A DNA stretch of 64,000 nt, taken from contig JAUNKF010000001.1 in assembly GCA_030532895.1 (NCBI GenBank), forward strand, positions 1 through 64,000, read 5' to 3'. The position numbers were made by a program, and so were the translations under genes. A model generated the notes under the pieces. The model worked only from the letters and a program-made list of their open reading frames with translations. It was not told the origin of the DNA and made no database searches. Source of the DNA: Lautropia sp. (GTDB lineage: Bacteria; Pseudomonadota; Gammaproteobacteria; Burkholderiales; Burkholderiaceae_E). This document shows, in pieces, positions 1-9,135 of this stretch (position 1 is its first letter; every line of letters starts with the position of its first letter).

Positions 1-37
1 CGTCGTCGAATGTCAGTGCCTTCTTGGCTATCCGCAT
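1..37 (-). CDS. guaB: IMP dehydrogenase, first codons only (cut by window edge)
   Basis: Reading leftwards from an ATG at 37, the twelve visible codons give MRIAKKALTFDD, which matches the conserved start of bacterial IMP dehydrogenase (the KALTFDD stretch precedes the DVLL motif). GuaB oxidises IMP to XMP in guanine nucleotide synthesis in the cytosol. Context supports it: in many Burkholderiales guaB follows the smpB/ratA/rnfH group, and rnfH and ratA lie just upstream on the same strand. Here a DUF457 gene on the opposite strand sits between rnfH and guaB. Only 37 bases are visible, so the call rests on the N-terminus and synteny. Confidence 0.82.
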   Translation of the reverse strand, partial: MRIAKKALTFDD

Positions 38-206
38 CGTAGTTTTTCCGCAAAGGGGCATGATAACAATAAATCGCCTACAGCACAAATAGTGTGATGA
101 GGCAGCTGAGGACGGTACGGGTGAGGCTTTGACAAACTGAAAATGCAGCCCATCGCCGCCGGGTTGCTATGATGTCCGATCTTTTCTGCACGGATTCGAG
201 CGATAC

Positions 207-1469
207 ATGGATTCTTTGACACAGATCGTGCTGGGCAGCACCGTGGCTGCGCTGGCAACCCCGCCCCGGCATCGGCGCGCCGCCATCATCGCAGGCGCCG
301 CACTGGGCACGCTGCCCGATCTGGATGTGGTGGGCCTGAAGCTCCTGCTCAACGGCAGTGACCCGATCACGGAGGTGACCTGGCACCGTGGCCCTTCGCA
401 CTCGCTCTTTCTGTTGCCGGTGGTGGGCTGGCTGATCTGGCTGCTTGCCCGGCGCTTCAGTCCGATGGTGCGCGAGGCACCACGGGCCTGGCTGTGGGCC
501 ATCTGGCTTGCGTTGATCACGCACCCGATTCTGGATGCCTTCACCGTCTATGGCACGCAGCTCTGGTGGCCGCTACCGACCCCGCCGGCGATGTGGGCCT
601 CGGTTTTCGTGATCGATCCGCTCTATACCCTGCCCTTGTTGCTGGGTGTGGTGGCGGCCTGGATCCTGTCGCCAGGGAACCGGGTGAGGAACAGCGGGCA
701 AATGGCACGTGATGTGCCTCGGGAGCCAACAATAGGCAAGGAAACCCATGATGGGCTGAAGGCATCAAAGCGTGAACAGCGCTCAGACGCTCATGCTCAC
801 GTCACGCCCTCGCGCGGCAAGTCAACGCCCGGCCACCAGCCCGTACAGGCGCCCCGATCCAGCGGCAGGCACAACCTGACGGCCTCGGGCGCATGGCTGA
901 TGATGGGCATGATGCTGAGCTGCGGTTATCTGGCCTGGAGCATGGCAGCCAAGACCTGGGTTGACCGGACGGCGGATCAGGCACTGGCCAGGCTCGGCTT
1001 GCAGGAAGCCAGGCGCTTTTCCGTGCCGATGCCCTTCAACACGCTGTTGTGGCGCGTGGTGGCGATGGCGCCCGATGGCTACTGGATTGGCGACCGTTCC
1101 TTGCTGGTGGATCAGGGGCCGATGAATTTCCGCTTTTATCCGAGCGATACGGGCGCCTTGCAGCAGGTGGCCTCGGATGCCCAGGTACAGCGGCTGCTGT
1201 GGTTTACCCACGGTTTTGTGGGCATGCAATCCGCCATCGATGAAGCAGGCAAGGCGCGTCTGATCCTCACCGATCTGCGGATGGGACTGGAGCCGGATTA
1301 TTTTTTCCGCTACGACATTGCGGGGCAAGATGCCGATGGGCACTGGGTGGCAGACCCCCAGGTGAAACGGCTCGACACGTTGATGACGAGCCAGGGGGCA
1401 ACCTTGAGCTGGATCTGGCGGCGAATTTTTGACAGCGATGCGGCGATGGGCGGGGAAGCTGGCCGATAG
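207..1469 (+). CDS. Membrane-bound metal-dependent hydrolase, DUF457/YdjM family
   Basis: A 420-residue protein whose first half is typical of the YdjM/DUF457 family: it opens MDSLTQIVLGSTVAAL and carries the Asp/His motifs LPDLDV (about residue 48), WHRGPSHSL (about 60-68) and THPILDAFT (about 110). Several hydrophobic segments suggest an inner-membrane protein. Family members are related to phospholipase C-like metal hydrolases; the substrate is unknown. Residues about 155-225 form a hydrophilic, low-complexity insert between membrane segments, unusual for the family. The soluble C-terminal part follows one more hydrophobic segment. The gene stands alone on plus, divergent from guaB and convergent with rnfH. 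Confidence 0.85.
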   Translation: MDSLTQIVLGSTVAALATPPRHRRAAIIAGAALGTLPDLDVVGLKLLLNGSDPITEVTWHRGPSHSLFLLPVVGWLIWLLARRFSPMVREAPRAWLWAIWLALITHPILDAFTVYGTQLWWPLPTPPAMWASVFVIDPLYTLPLLLGVVAAWILSPGNRVRNSGQMARDVPREPTIGKETHDGLKASKREQRSDAHAHVTPSRGKSTPGHQPVQAPRSSGRHNLTASGAWLMMGMMLSCGYLAWSMAAKTWVDRTADQALARLGLQEARRFSVPMPFNTLLWRVVAMAPDGYWIGDRSLLVDQGPMNFRFYPSDTGALQQVASDAQVQRLLWFTHGFVGMQSAIDEAGKARLILTDLRMGLEPDYFFRYDIAGQDADGHWVADPQVKRLDTLMTSQGATLSWIWRRIFDSDAAMGGEAGR

Positions 1470-1677
1470 GCATCAGGACAGACGGACATCATGCCAGGGA
1501 CCCAAGGCTCTCCACTTCCAAACACCTGCCACCCAGCCGCAACGAGTCTTCAATTGGCGTCGGCATTGATGCCTGGCTCGCCCCTCGTGTCAAACGCCGT
1601 TGGCGGCCCAAGCGGAAAAACGGATGAAATGGCAGACAGGGCTGAAGGCTGGCAGGTGTCGGCGGTACGATCAAGCC

Positions 1678-2409
1678 CTAAGACGACATCCGCCACTTGC
1701 GGGCACGGTTCTTTGCCACCCGCTCGAAGCGGGCTTTTCTGGCGTCGGCCAGAATGGGCAACATCACCTCGACCCGGTCGGCATCGATCAGCACATCATC
1801 GAGCCACGCACGCCGGCCATGCCGTGACAAGCCGCGGGCTTTGCTGTCAATATCGGCGATGAGACGTCCCGCCTGCGCATACCCGTCATCGGCACCGGAT
1901 GGGTGCCCTTCTCGTTCTTCTCGTTCTGACTGGCCGCCATCGAGCAGCACGCCGGCATCAAGCTGATCATGAGCATCAGCGCTGCCGCCACTGCCACGGC
2001 TTTGGGCTTGGGCTTGCGTCTCAGGGTAAGCCAGTCCAATCAACTGCCGGATGGTCGTGCCGGCTGGCACACGATGAAGGCTCCGAAAGAGTTGAAAGCG
2101 CTTCCGTGAGCTAGCTGCTGTTGATTCGGATGCAGTGACTTGCGTCGAAATAGGCCCAGACACTGACAGGGAAGCCCCCGATGCTGACAAAGCGTCATGC
2201 CCGGATTCAGCGCGGGCTGTTGTGGCTTGGGGCATCCTCACCAGGCCATCGTTTTTTGTCCCATCATCACCACCCGCTTCCAGGCACTGAATGACCAGCT
2301 CGACGCCGATCCAGTTGTCTGAAGCCCCCTGCTCATTGACAGGTTCCCCGCCCTGAACGGCAGGGCTTGCCATGCCTCGGGTCATGGCAACGGCTGTCGG
2401 CTCAGCCAT
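1678..2409 (-). CDS. rnfH: RnfH-like ubiquitin-fold protein with large insertions
   Basis: The last 30 residues (core VLIDADRVEVMLPILADARK, about 205-228) match the conserved C-terminus of the RnfH family, small beta-grasp proteins usually near 100 residues and encoded right after ratA. The family's other strands can be traced at about residues 33-42 (WIGVELVI) and 114-130 (VPAGTTIRQLIGL). Between them lie two serine/alanine/glycine-rich stretches, taking the protein to 243 residues. The chosen ATG at 2409 overlaps the ratA stop by eight bases, implying translational coupling. The function of RnfH is not established. The frame stays open, so this looks like expansion rather than decay, but a degraded gene cannot be excluded. 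Confidence 0.7.
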   Translation of the reverse strand: MAEPTAVAMTRGMASPAVQGGEPVNEQGASDNWIGVELVIQCLEAGGDDGTKNDGLVRMPQATTARAESGHDALSASGASLSVSGPISTQVTASESTAASSRKRFQLFRSLHRVPAGTTIRQLIGLAYPETQAQAQSRGSGGSADAHDQLDAGVLLDGGQSEREEREGHPSGADDGYAQAGRLIADIDSKARGLSRHGRRAWLDDVLIDADRVEVMLPILADARKARFERVAKNRARKWRMSS

Positions 2410-2833
2410 AGCGACGCTCGGCCTCCTGCACGAAGGCATCGACCATGCTGGTGGCGATGTGGCCAAAGACCGGGTTCAACACGCGCGACAGGAGGCCGCT
2501 CTTCACTTCGTAGTCGAGCAGCAGGTCGATCCGGCAGGCATCTTCGGCCAGCGGTTTGAAATGCCAGCTGCCGTTGAGGTGAGAGAACGGGCCGTCTCGC
2601 AGCCGGATGTCGATCTGCGTGGGCCAGTGATGGGTGTTCTCGGTGCTGAAGGATTGCCGGATGCCCTTGAAGTTGATGATGATGGTGGCAGCCATGCCCT
2701 CGTCGTTGCGATAGAGCACTTCAGAGCCTCCACACCAGGGCAGAAAACGGGGATAATCCTCTGCCCGTTGCACAAGATCGAACATCGCTTCGGCCGAATA
2801 AGGCACCAGGGCAGATTTCTGGATCCGGGGCAT
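2402..2833 (-). CDS. ratA: RatA/Coq10-type START-domain protein
   Basis: The 143-residue protein fits the RatA/Coq10 family end to end: an N-terminal MPRIQKSALVPYSAEAMFDL, the PRFLPWC motif near residue 30, and a C-terminal helix ending FVQEAERRYG. The family has a START-like lipid/quinone-binding fold. In E. coli RatA was described as a toxin blocking 70S assembly, while mitochondrial and many bacterial relatives bind ubiquinone; the role here is not decided by sequence. It is divergent from smpB and overlaps rnfH, the usual Proteobacterial arrangement. Confidence 0.92.
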   Translation of the reverse strand: MPRIQKSALVPYSAEAMFDLVQRAEDYPRFLPWCGGSEVLYRNDEGMAATIIINFKGIRQSFSTENTHHWPTQIDIRLRDGPFSHLNGSWHFKPLAEDACRIDLLLDYEVKSGLLSRVLNPVFGHIATSMVDAFVQEAERRYG

Positions 2834-3107
2834 GGTTCATGCCCCCCCAACCCGTGCTTGGGCTGCAGGCATCGCGCTGGCCAAGCCCCCCGCCACCAAG
2901 GGCCGTGCATGCCCCGTTGTTCGCCAGATTGGCAACCTGGCTATCTGAACCAGGCGCTTGGTAGCGATCGCGAAGCGGCTGACAAGACGGCTTCGCATTG
3001 CCGGGCGACGCACGTCAACGGCAACCCGGCGCGCCCGGCCGGCCCCTCGTACAGAATCCACACAATACCCAGGCACACGGCGCGCCATAACAGGCACAAT
3101 AACGAAT

Positions 3108-3560
3108 ATGTCGAACATTACAGAAAACCGGAAAGCCGGGTTCAACTATTTCATCGAGGAACGGATCGAGGCCGGTCTGGTGCTGGAAGGCTGGGAGGTG
3201 AAGTCGATTCGCGCCGGCCGCGTCCAGATCCAGGAAGCCTACGTGATTGTACGGGGGGCCGAGCTGTTTCTGATCGGCGCGCACATCACGCCGCTGATCT
3301 CGGCCTCCAGCCATGTGAAGCCGGATGTTACCCGCAACCGCAAGCTGCTGCTGCACGCGGCCGAAATTGCCAAGCTGATCGGCAAGGTGGAGCGCTCCGG
3401 CTATTCGCTGGTGCCGCTCAACCTGCACTATTCAAAGGGCCGCATCAAGCTGTCGCTGGGTCTGGCCCGCGGCAAGAAGCAGTTCGACAAGCGGGCGAGC
3501 GAACGCGAGAAGGATTGGCAGCGCGAGCGCTCGCGCCTGATGAAGAACAACAACCGATGA
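3108..3560 (+). CDS. smpB: SsrA (tmRNA)-binding protein SmpB
   Basis: A 150-residue SmpB, the partner of tmRNA in rescue of stalled ribosomes. Visible family hallmarks are [28 protein letters not shown], the basic [22 protein letters not shown] core near residues 105-125, and the lysine/arginine-rich tail that enters the decoding centre. The frame is open further upstream, but homology begins at the ATG at 3108, so that start is used. It is divergent from ratA. tmRNA itself is not in the window. Confidence 0.97.
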   Translation: MSNITENRKAGFNYFIEERIEAGLVLEGWEVKSIRAGRVQIQEAYVIVRGAELFLIGAHITPLISASSHVKPDVTRNRKLLLHAAEIAKLIGKVERSGYSLVPLNLHYSKGRIKLSLGLARGKKQFDKRASEREKDWQRERSRLMKNNNR

Positions 3561-3689
3561 GGCCTGGATAATCTTCCCCATACCGGCTGACGAATTTCTG
3601 GCCCTCTTCGAGGGCTTCGACGACGACTTCATCGCAGAGCTTGAAGATCGGTGCAACCCGCCGATCTGCTGCAACCCTCAGGCCATTTG

Positions 3690-4652
3690 CTATCCTTTGG
3701 ACGAGCCCGAGGGCTTGGATAGACCACCCTGCCCGCCGCCGGCCTGAACCGCCTTCATGGCCGTGGCGATCATGCCGGCCACGTCGCCGAGGTTGGCAGG
3801 CACGATCATCGTGTTGTTGGTCTTGGCCAGTTTGGCAAAGGCATCCACATATTGCTCGGCCACGCGCAGGTTGACGGCGGCGTCCCCACCGGGTAGCTGC
3901 GCGGCAGCCCCCACGCGCTCGATGGCCTGGGCCGTGGCTTCGGCAATGGCCGAGATGGCGGCGGCCTCACCCTGGGCACGGTTGATTTCGGCCTGCCGCT
4001 CACCTTCGGAGCGCTGGATGGCGGCCTCCCGCTCACCGGAGGCGATGTTGATCTGCTCCTGCCGGCGCCCTTCGGAGGTGGCGATGACGGCACGCTTTTC
4101 GCGCTCGGCCGTGATCTGGGCCTGCATGGCGCGCAGGATCTCGGCGGGCGGCGTCAGATCCTTGATTTCATAGCGCAGCACTTTCACGCCCCAGTTGGTG
4201 GCGGCTTCGTCGAGCACGCCCACGACGGCCAGATTGATCGACTCGCGCTCTTCAAAGGTCTTGTCCAGCTCCATGCGGCCGATGACCGAGCGCAGCGTGG
4301 TTTGCGCGAGCTGGGTGATGGCGTCGATGTAGTTGCTGGAGCCGTAAGAGGCACGCATCGGATCCGTCACCTGAAAATACAGCACGCCATCCACCTGCAA
4401 CTGGGTGTTGTCGCGGGTGATGCAGATCTGGCTGGGCACGTCGAGCGGAAACTCCTTCAGCTCGTGGCGATAGGCAACCCGGTCGATGAAGGGGATGATG
4501 ATGTTGAGACCCGGCATCAGGATGCGGTCGAACTTGCCCAGGCGCTCGACGACCCAGGCGTGCTGCTGTGGCACGATCTTGAGGGTCTTGGTGGCGAAGA
4601 TGATGGCCAGCACCAGGATGGCCAGCGGGATCATCGTGGAAAACTCGAACAT
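3690..4652 (-). CDS. qmcA: SPFH/band-7 membrane protein (stomatin/QmcA type)
   Basis: A 320-residue SPFH-domain protein: one N-terminal hydrophobic segment (about residues 5-25), then an SPFH domain with VVERLGKFDRIL, a central region containing GRMELDKTFEERESIN, and a long Ala/Glu/Arg-rich coiled coil (about 190-250) typical of oligomerising stomatin-like proteins. Such proteins form ring assemblies at the inner membrane and are linked to membrane-protein quality control. It lies 31 bases downstream of nfeD, the standard partner, so the two are surely co-transcribed. Confidence 0.92.
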   Translation of the reverse strand: MFEFSTMIPLAILVLAIIFATKTLKIVPQQHAWVVERLGKFDRILMPGLNIIIPFIDRVAYRHELKEFPLDVPSQICITRDNTQLQVDGVLYFQVTDPMRASYGSSNYIDAITQLAQTTLRSVIGRMELDKTFEERESINLAVVGVLDEAATNWGVKVLRYEIKDLTPPAEILRAMQAQITAEREKRAVIATSEGRRQEQINIASGEREAAIQRSEGERQAEINRAQGEAAAISAIAEATAQAIERVGAAAQLPGGDAAVNLRVAEQYVDAFAKLAKTNNTMIVPANLGDVAGMIATAMKAVQAGGGQGGLSKPSGSSKG

Positions 4653-4683
4653 GGGTGTGCTCCTGCCAACAGTGAGAATGAAT

Positions 4684-5130
4684 TTACACCGGCATCAGCA
4701 CGAGCTGGCTGCCCTGAATCGCGTGAATCCGATATGGCCCGGCTTTGGCGGGATGGCCGGGCAGCAACATCGCTTGCCACGGTGCGCCCCGGTAAATGAC
4801 ACGGGTGGTGCCATCGGGCGACCAGCCCTCCACCATGACGGTCTGGCCGATGTCGAGGTTCAGATCGGGGCTTTGATCCGGGCTGACGTGCTTGGGCGCC
4901 AGCGAGCGGAAACGGCGCACGAGGATCGAGCCGAGCACGCTGACCACGGCCGCCACCAGCAACTGGACCGAAAAGCTCAGCCCCAGCATGGCGGCCACAC
5001 CGGCACAGGCCAGGCCCAGGGCGATGACGAGCAGGTAGAAGGAACCGGTTGTCAGCTCCAGAATGCCCAGCACGATGGCCGCCAGCCACCACAGGTACTT
5101 GGTCACGAAGAATGATTCCCAGCTCTCCAC
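4684..5130 (-). CDS. NfeD-family membrane protein
   Basis: A short NfeD-type protein (148 residues): clustered hydrophobic segments in the first 75 residues, then a soluble C-terminal OB-fold-like part (QTVMVEGWSPDGTTRVIYRG). NfeD proteins are partners of SPFH/stomatin proteins, and qmcA follows directly. The frame is open upstream to 5208, but I favour the GTG at 5130: the bases before it contain AAGGGAG at good spacing and the family starts just before the first membrane helix. It is transcribed from a likely promoter at 5241-5268. Confidence 0.88.
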   Translation of the reverse strand: MESWESFFVTKYLWWLAAIVLGILELTTGSFYLLVIALGLACAGVAAMLGLSFSVQLLVAAVVSVLGSILVRRFRSLAPKHVSPDQSPDLNLDIGQTVMVEGWSPDGTTRVIYRGAPWQAMLLPGHPAKAGPYRIHAIQGSQLVLMPV

Positions 5131-5240
5131 CCGCTTGCTCCCTTGAAGGATGTCATGCCGGATGCCTGCCCACGGTGTTGGGGGCACCGCAAGGACAACC
5201 GGGTGCATGACACGTGCCAGACCATTGAAGAATGTTTTTC

Positions 5241-5268
5241 ATTGTGCGGCTGTGGGGGCTGGTGTCAA
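5241..5268 (-). promoter_or_regulatory. Candidate sigma-70 promoter for nfeD-qmcA
   Basis: On the minus strand a perfect TTGACA (5263-5268) is followed after 16 bases by CACAAT (5241-5246), about 110 bases before the nfeD start. The -35 is consensus and the -10 is fair. No competing signal was seen nearer the gene. Confidence 0.5.
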
Positions 5269-5292
5269 GCATGGGTGTGGTTGACGGCCTGA

Positions 5293-5311
5293 AATACGTA
5301 AAATACGTATT
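5293..5311. repeat. Perfect inverted repeat AATACGTA-aaa-TACGTATT
   Basis: Two perfect 8-base arms flank a 3-base spacer in an otherwise GC-rich gap between the end of ppsA and the nfeD promoter. It lies about 25 bases upstream of the candidate nfeD -35 box, so it could be an operator or activator site. The spacer and lack of a flanking T-run make a terminator unlikely. Confidence 0.55.
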
Positions 5312-5361
5312 GTCTGGAAGCGCTTCTGCGGGGCGGCATCCACAACACGCACCGGGCGCGA

Positions 5362-7770
5362 TCAGCCCTTGCTGCCGATCCGCTGCCAGGTGTTGACGAC
5401 AGTATCGGGGTTGAGCGAGATCGATGCGATGCCCTGTGCCACGAGCCAATCGGCCAGATCGGGGTGATCGGACGGCCCCTGACCACAGATGCCCACGTAT
5501 TTGCCCTGCTTGCGGCAGGCTTCGATGGCGCGGGCCAGCATGGCCTTGACGGCAGGGTCACGCTCGTCGAAGCCGTCGGCGACCAGGCCGGAATCGCGAT
5601 CGAGGCCCAGGGTGAGCTGGGTCATGTCGTTGGAACCGATCGAAAAGCCGTCGAAGAATTGCAGGAACTCGTCGGCCAGGATCGCGTTGGAAGGCAGCTC
5701 GCACATCATGACGATCTTGAGCGCGCCGGTGCCGTCGGCAGCCCCGCCCTCGCCCCGCTTCAGGCCGTGGCTGGCGAGCAGGTTGATGACCTGCTCGGCT
5801 TCGCGCAGCGTGCGCACGAAGGGTACCATCAGCTGAACGTTGGTGAGGCCCATCTCTTCGCGCACGCGCTTCATGGCCTTGCACTCCAGCTCGAAGCACT
5901 CGGCAAAGCTGGCGTCGATGTAACGCGAGGCGCCCCGGAAGCCCAGCATCGGGTTTTCTTCTTCCGGCTCGTAGCGCGAGCCGCCGATCAGCTTGCGGTA
6001 TTCATTGCTCTTGAAGTCCGAGAGACGCACGATGACGGGCTTGGGCCAGAAAGCGGCAGCGATGGTGGCGACCCCCTCGGCGAGCTTGTCGACGTAAAAG
6101 GCGCGCGGGCTGGCATAGCCACGGGCCACGCTTTCCACGGCCTGCTTCAGGTCGGCATCGACGGCCGGGTAATCGAGGATGGCGCGCGGGTGGATGCCGA
6201 TGTTGTTGTTGATGACGAACTCGACGCGAGCCAGGCCCACGCCGTCATTGGGCAGGGCCGCAAACTCGAAGGCGAGCTGCGGGTTGCCGACGTTCATCAT
6301 GATCTTGACCGGAATCTCGGGCATGGCGCCGGTTTCAACCTCGGTCACTTCGGTTTCAAGCTGACCGTCGTAAATGAAGCCGGTATCACCTTCTGCGCAG
6401 GAAACCGTGACCAGCTGCCCTTCCTTCAGCACGTCGGTGGCGTTGCCGCATCCGACCACGGCCGGAATGCCCAGCTCGCGCGCGATGATGGCGGCATGGC
6501 AGGTGCGGCCGCCCCGGTTGGTCACGATGGCCGAGGCCAGCTTCATGACCGGCTCCCAGTTGGGGTCGGTCATGTCGGTGACGAGCACGTCGCCCGCCTG
6601 CACCCGATCCATCTCGGACGAGTCGCCCACGACTCGCACGCGGCCTGCGCCGATCTTCTGGCCGATGGCGCGGCCCGAGGTCAGCACGTCGGAGCTGCCC
6701 TTCAGCACGAAACGCTGCTGGCGCGAGTCCTTGGCCTGAGACTTGACGGTTTCAGGCCGTGCCTGAAGGATGAAGAGCTGGCCGTCGATGCCGTCCTTGC
6801 CCCATTCGATGTCCATCGGGCGGCCATAGTGCTGCTCGATGATGGTGGCGTACTTGGCCAACTCGATCACTTCCTCATCAGTGAGCGAGAAGCGGGCGCG
6901 CTGCTCGGCCGGCGTGTCGACGGTCTGCACGGTGCGGCCGGGGTTCTTCGACTTGTCGGCAAATTCCATCTTGATGAGCTTGGAGCCCAGATGGCGACGG
7001 ATGATCGGGTAGTTGCCGGCGGCCAGCATCGGCTTGTGGACATAGAACTCGTCGGGGTTGACGGCGCCCTGCACGACGGTTTCACCCAGACCGTAGGAGC
7101 TGGTGATGAAGACGACATCGTTGAAGCCCGACTCGGTGTCGAGCGTGAACATGACGCCAGCCGCGCCCAGATCGGAGCGGCACATGCGCTGGATGCCCGC
7201 CGACAGCGCCACGCCCTCGTGAGCAAAGCCCTTGTGAACGCGATAGGAGATGGCCCGGTCGTTGTAGAGCGAAGCGAAGACTTCACGGATGTGGTCGAGG
7301 ATGGCCTCGATACCGACCACGTTGAGCACCGTTTCCTGCTGGCCCGCAAAGGAAGCATCGGGCAGGTCTTCGGCCGTGGCGCTGGAACGCACGGCAAAGG
7401 AGACATCGGGCGAGGAAGCTGCCGTCAGACGGGCGAACTCGTCCCGGATGCCCTGCTCCAGTGCGGGCGGAAACTCGGCTTCGCACACCCACTGGCGGAT
7501 TTCGGCACCAGCCTGGGCCAGGGCCTTCACGTCATCGGTGTTGAGGGTGGCCAACCGCTCGTTGATCCGCTCGGTAAGGCGGTTGTGGTCGAGAAAGTCA
7601 CGAAAAGCCTGGGCCGTGGTGGCAAAACCGCCCGGCACCTTCACGCCCGTTTTGGCCAGCTGGCTGATCATCTCGCCCAGCGAAGCGTTCTTGCCGCCGA
7701 CGACCTCCACATCGGTCATCCGCAGCGCTTCAAAGGGAATGACGAGGCGTCCTTCAAATGTGTTGTTCAT
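5362..7770 (-). CDS. ppsA: Phosphoenolpyruvate synthase (pyruvate, water dikinase)
   Basis: An 802-residue PEP synthase, the gluconeogenic enzyme turning pyruvate and ATP into PEP, AMP and phosphate. The N-terminal ATP-binding domain has [13 protein letters not shown] (about residue 22) and [21 protein letters not shown]; the swivelling domain has the phosphohistidine motif [21 protein letters not shown] (about 420); the C-terminal PEP-binding barrel ends with the [11 protein letters not shown] and GICGQGPS motifs. Length matches the family. The start at 7770 ([10 protein letters not shown]) fits homology, although the frame is open further upstream. It is divergent from its regulator ppsR. 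Confidence 0.97.
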   Translation of the reverse strand: MNNTFEGRLVIPFEALRMTDVEVVGGKNASLGEMISQLAKTGVKVPGGFATTAQAFRDFLDHNRLTERINERLATLNTDDVKALAQAGAEIRQWVCEAEFPPALEQGIRDEFARLTAASSPDVSFAVRSSATAEDLPDASFAGQQETVLNVVGIEAILDHIREVFASLYNDRAISYRVHKGFAHEGVALSAGIQRMCRSDLGAAGVMFTLDTESGFNDVVFITSSYGLGETVVQGAVNPDEFYVHKPMLAAGNYPIIRRHLGSKLIKMEFADKSKNPGRTVQTVDTPAEQRARFSLTDEEVIELAKYATIIEQHYGRPMDIEWGKDGIDGQLFILQARPETVKSQAKDSRQQRFVLKGSSDVLTSGRAIGQKIGAGRVRVVGDSSEMDRVQAGDVLVTDMTDPNWEPVMKLASAIVTNRGGRTCHAAIIARELGIPAVVGCGNATDVLKEGQLVTVSCAEGDTGFIYDGQLETEVTEVETGAMPEIPVKIMMNVGNPQLAFEFAALPNDGVGLARVEFVINNNIGIHPRAILDYPAVDADLKQAVESVARGYASPRAFYVDKLAEGVATIAAAFWPKPVIVRLSDFKSNEYRKLIGGSRYEPEEENPMLGFRGASRYIDASFAECFELECKAMKRVREEMGLTNVQLMVPFVRTLREAEQVINLLASHGLKRGEGGAADGTGALKIVMMCELPSNAILADEFLQFFDGFSIGSNDMTQLTLGLDRDSGLVADGFDERDPAVKAMLARAIEACRKQGKYVGICGQGPSDHPDLADWLVAQGIASISLNPDTVVNTWQRIGSKG

Positions 7771-8230
7771 GGGAAAAGTTTCAGGATGGTTGAGAATCTG
7801 TGTGTTTGAGAAGCAGGACGCCCGCCCGAGACGGGAAAACGGCTTCTCAAGCACACCATGACCTACAACGTGCAACCCTCGACGATTGCCGACACGGCCC
7901 TGCGCGCGAACGGCGCCCTGTCGGATACCGGCTGCAACGGGCTGTGGGGGTCGTGTTCCGGGTGCCGGCGGCGCCAGGAAGAAGCGCGTCGATCCCCCGG
8001 CACCGGCAGCACTGCGCCAGCCAACCGATGCCCGCACGCCGCGTGGGCGTATTCTAGCGGCTGAACAGGACGCTTTCGAGGCCAAAATCCGCACGCCTGG
8101 TGCCCGAACGGATGACAGATGTTGCAACGATCGGCGCATGCCGAGACGCGCATTCATTGATATGCTCACCCGCATTCCCCCTTGGCCTGTCGATGGCCAG
8201 GTCTCCCAACCCCCGTGGATGAGCTTGTTC
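7771..8230. other. ppsA/ppsR divergent intergenic region with a hairpin
   Basis: A 460-base gap between the two divergent starts. It contains an inverted repeat, TTGAGAAGC at 7806-7814 and GCTTCTCAA at 7842-7850, with CCCG/CGGG arms inside its loop, positioned in the ppsA leader about 35-80 bases before its ATG. Frames crossing the gap show no family signature. No convincing promoter could be fixed by eye. Confidence 0.5.
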
Positions 8231-9079
8231 ATGCCTTTTTCCAGAATGCCCAGTGGCACGGTGCCCAGCCGCTCCGCCTTTTTCATTTCGGATGGCACCG
8301 GCATCACGGCCGAGACGTTCGGTTGCTCGATGCTGAGCCAGTTTGACGACCTGCACACCCGCAACATCCGGCTGCCTTTCACCGACACGGAACTCAAGGC
8401 TCGTGAGGCCGTGGCACGGATCAACCAGCAAGCCGAGACGGATGGGGCGCGCCCGCTGGTGTTTTCGACGCTGGCCAATCCGGCCATCAGCGAGATCGTG
8501 AAAACGGCCAACGCCTTGTATCTGGATCTGATGGGCACCTTCGTCGACCGGCTGGAGACGGAGCTGGGTCGAAAATCATCACACAAGCTGGGTCAGTTTC
8601 ATGGCATCAAGAGTCCGGATCAGTATCAGGCCCGGATCGATGCGATCAATTTCTCGCTCTCGCATGATGACGGGCAGCAACATGCCGAACTGGGATCAGC
8701 CGATGTGATCCTGGTGGGGGTCTCGCGCTGCGGCAAGACACCGACGAGCCTGTACCTGTCGATCCAGCACGGCATCAAGGCGGCCAATTACCCACTGATC
8801 CCGGAGGACTTCGACCGCAAACGTCTGCCGGATGTGCTGTATCAGTACAAGCACAAGCTCTTCGGGCTGACGATCACGCCCGAGCGCCTGCACGAGGTTC
8901 GCAGCGAACGCCGGCCCGACAGCCGTTATGCCTCGCTGGAGAACTGCCGGGAGGAAGTGCGGCAGGCTGAATCGATGATGCGGCGTGAAGGCATCTCGAT
9001 GTTGTCGACCACGACGAAATCGATCGAGGAGATCGCGGCCACGATCCTGACGGTGATCGAAGTGGAGCAGGCGCAATGA
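8231..9079 (+). CDS. ppsR: PEP synthase regulatory protein (kinase/pyrophosphorylase)
   Basis: A 282-residue DUF299-family protein: bifunctional ADP-dependent kinase and phosphate-dependent pyrophosphorylase that inactivates and reactivates PEP synthase by phosphorylating a threonine next to its catalytic histidine. The family signatures [15 protein letters not shown] (near the N-terminus) and the P-loop [15 protein letters not shown] (about residues 162-176) are intact. It is divergent from ppsA, its target. The start is uncertain: ATG at 8231 is chosen, with 8219 and 8246 as in-frame alternatives; none has a strong ribosome site. Confidence 0.94.
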   Translation: MPFSRMPSGTVPSRSAFFISDGTGITAETFGCSMLSQFDDLHTRNIRLPFTDTELKAREAVARINQQAETDGARPLVFSTLANPAISEIVKTANALYLDLMGTFVDRLETELGRKSSHKLGQFHGIKSPDQYQARIDAINFSLSHDDGQQHAELGSADVILVGVSRCGKTPTSLYLSIQHGIKAANYPLIPEDFDRKRLPDVLYQYKHKLFGLTITPERLHEVRSERRPDSRYASLENCREEVRQAESMMRREGISMLSTTTKSIEEIAATILTVIEVEQAQ

Positions 9080-9135
9080 TGGCTGAGCGCGTTGATTCCG
9101 GCGGCGCTGAACCGAGAGCTGGTTCAGGAGACCGT

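Noticed and set aside
2372-3571. A 399-codon plus frame across ratA and smpB
   Set aside because: It shadows two well-supported genes and has no motif.
3645-3667. Inverted repeat AGATCGG...CCGATCT as terminator between smpB and qmcA
   Set aside because: No T-run on either strand and a short stem; not enough to call.
5464-7809. A 781-codon open frame on plus, opposite ppsA
   Set aside because: It mirrors the ppsA gene; long antisense frames are normal in GC-rich DNA and this one has no family signature.
7771-8586. In-frame N-terminal extension of ppsA by 272 codons
   Set aside because: It runs antisense into ppsR and lacks homology; PEP synthase begins at 7770.
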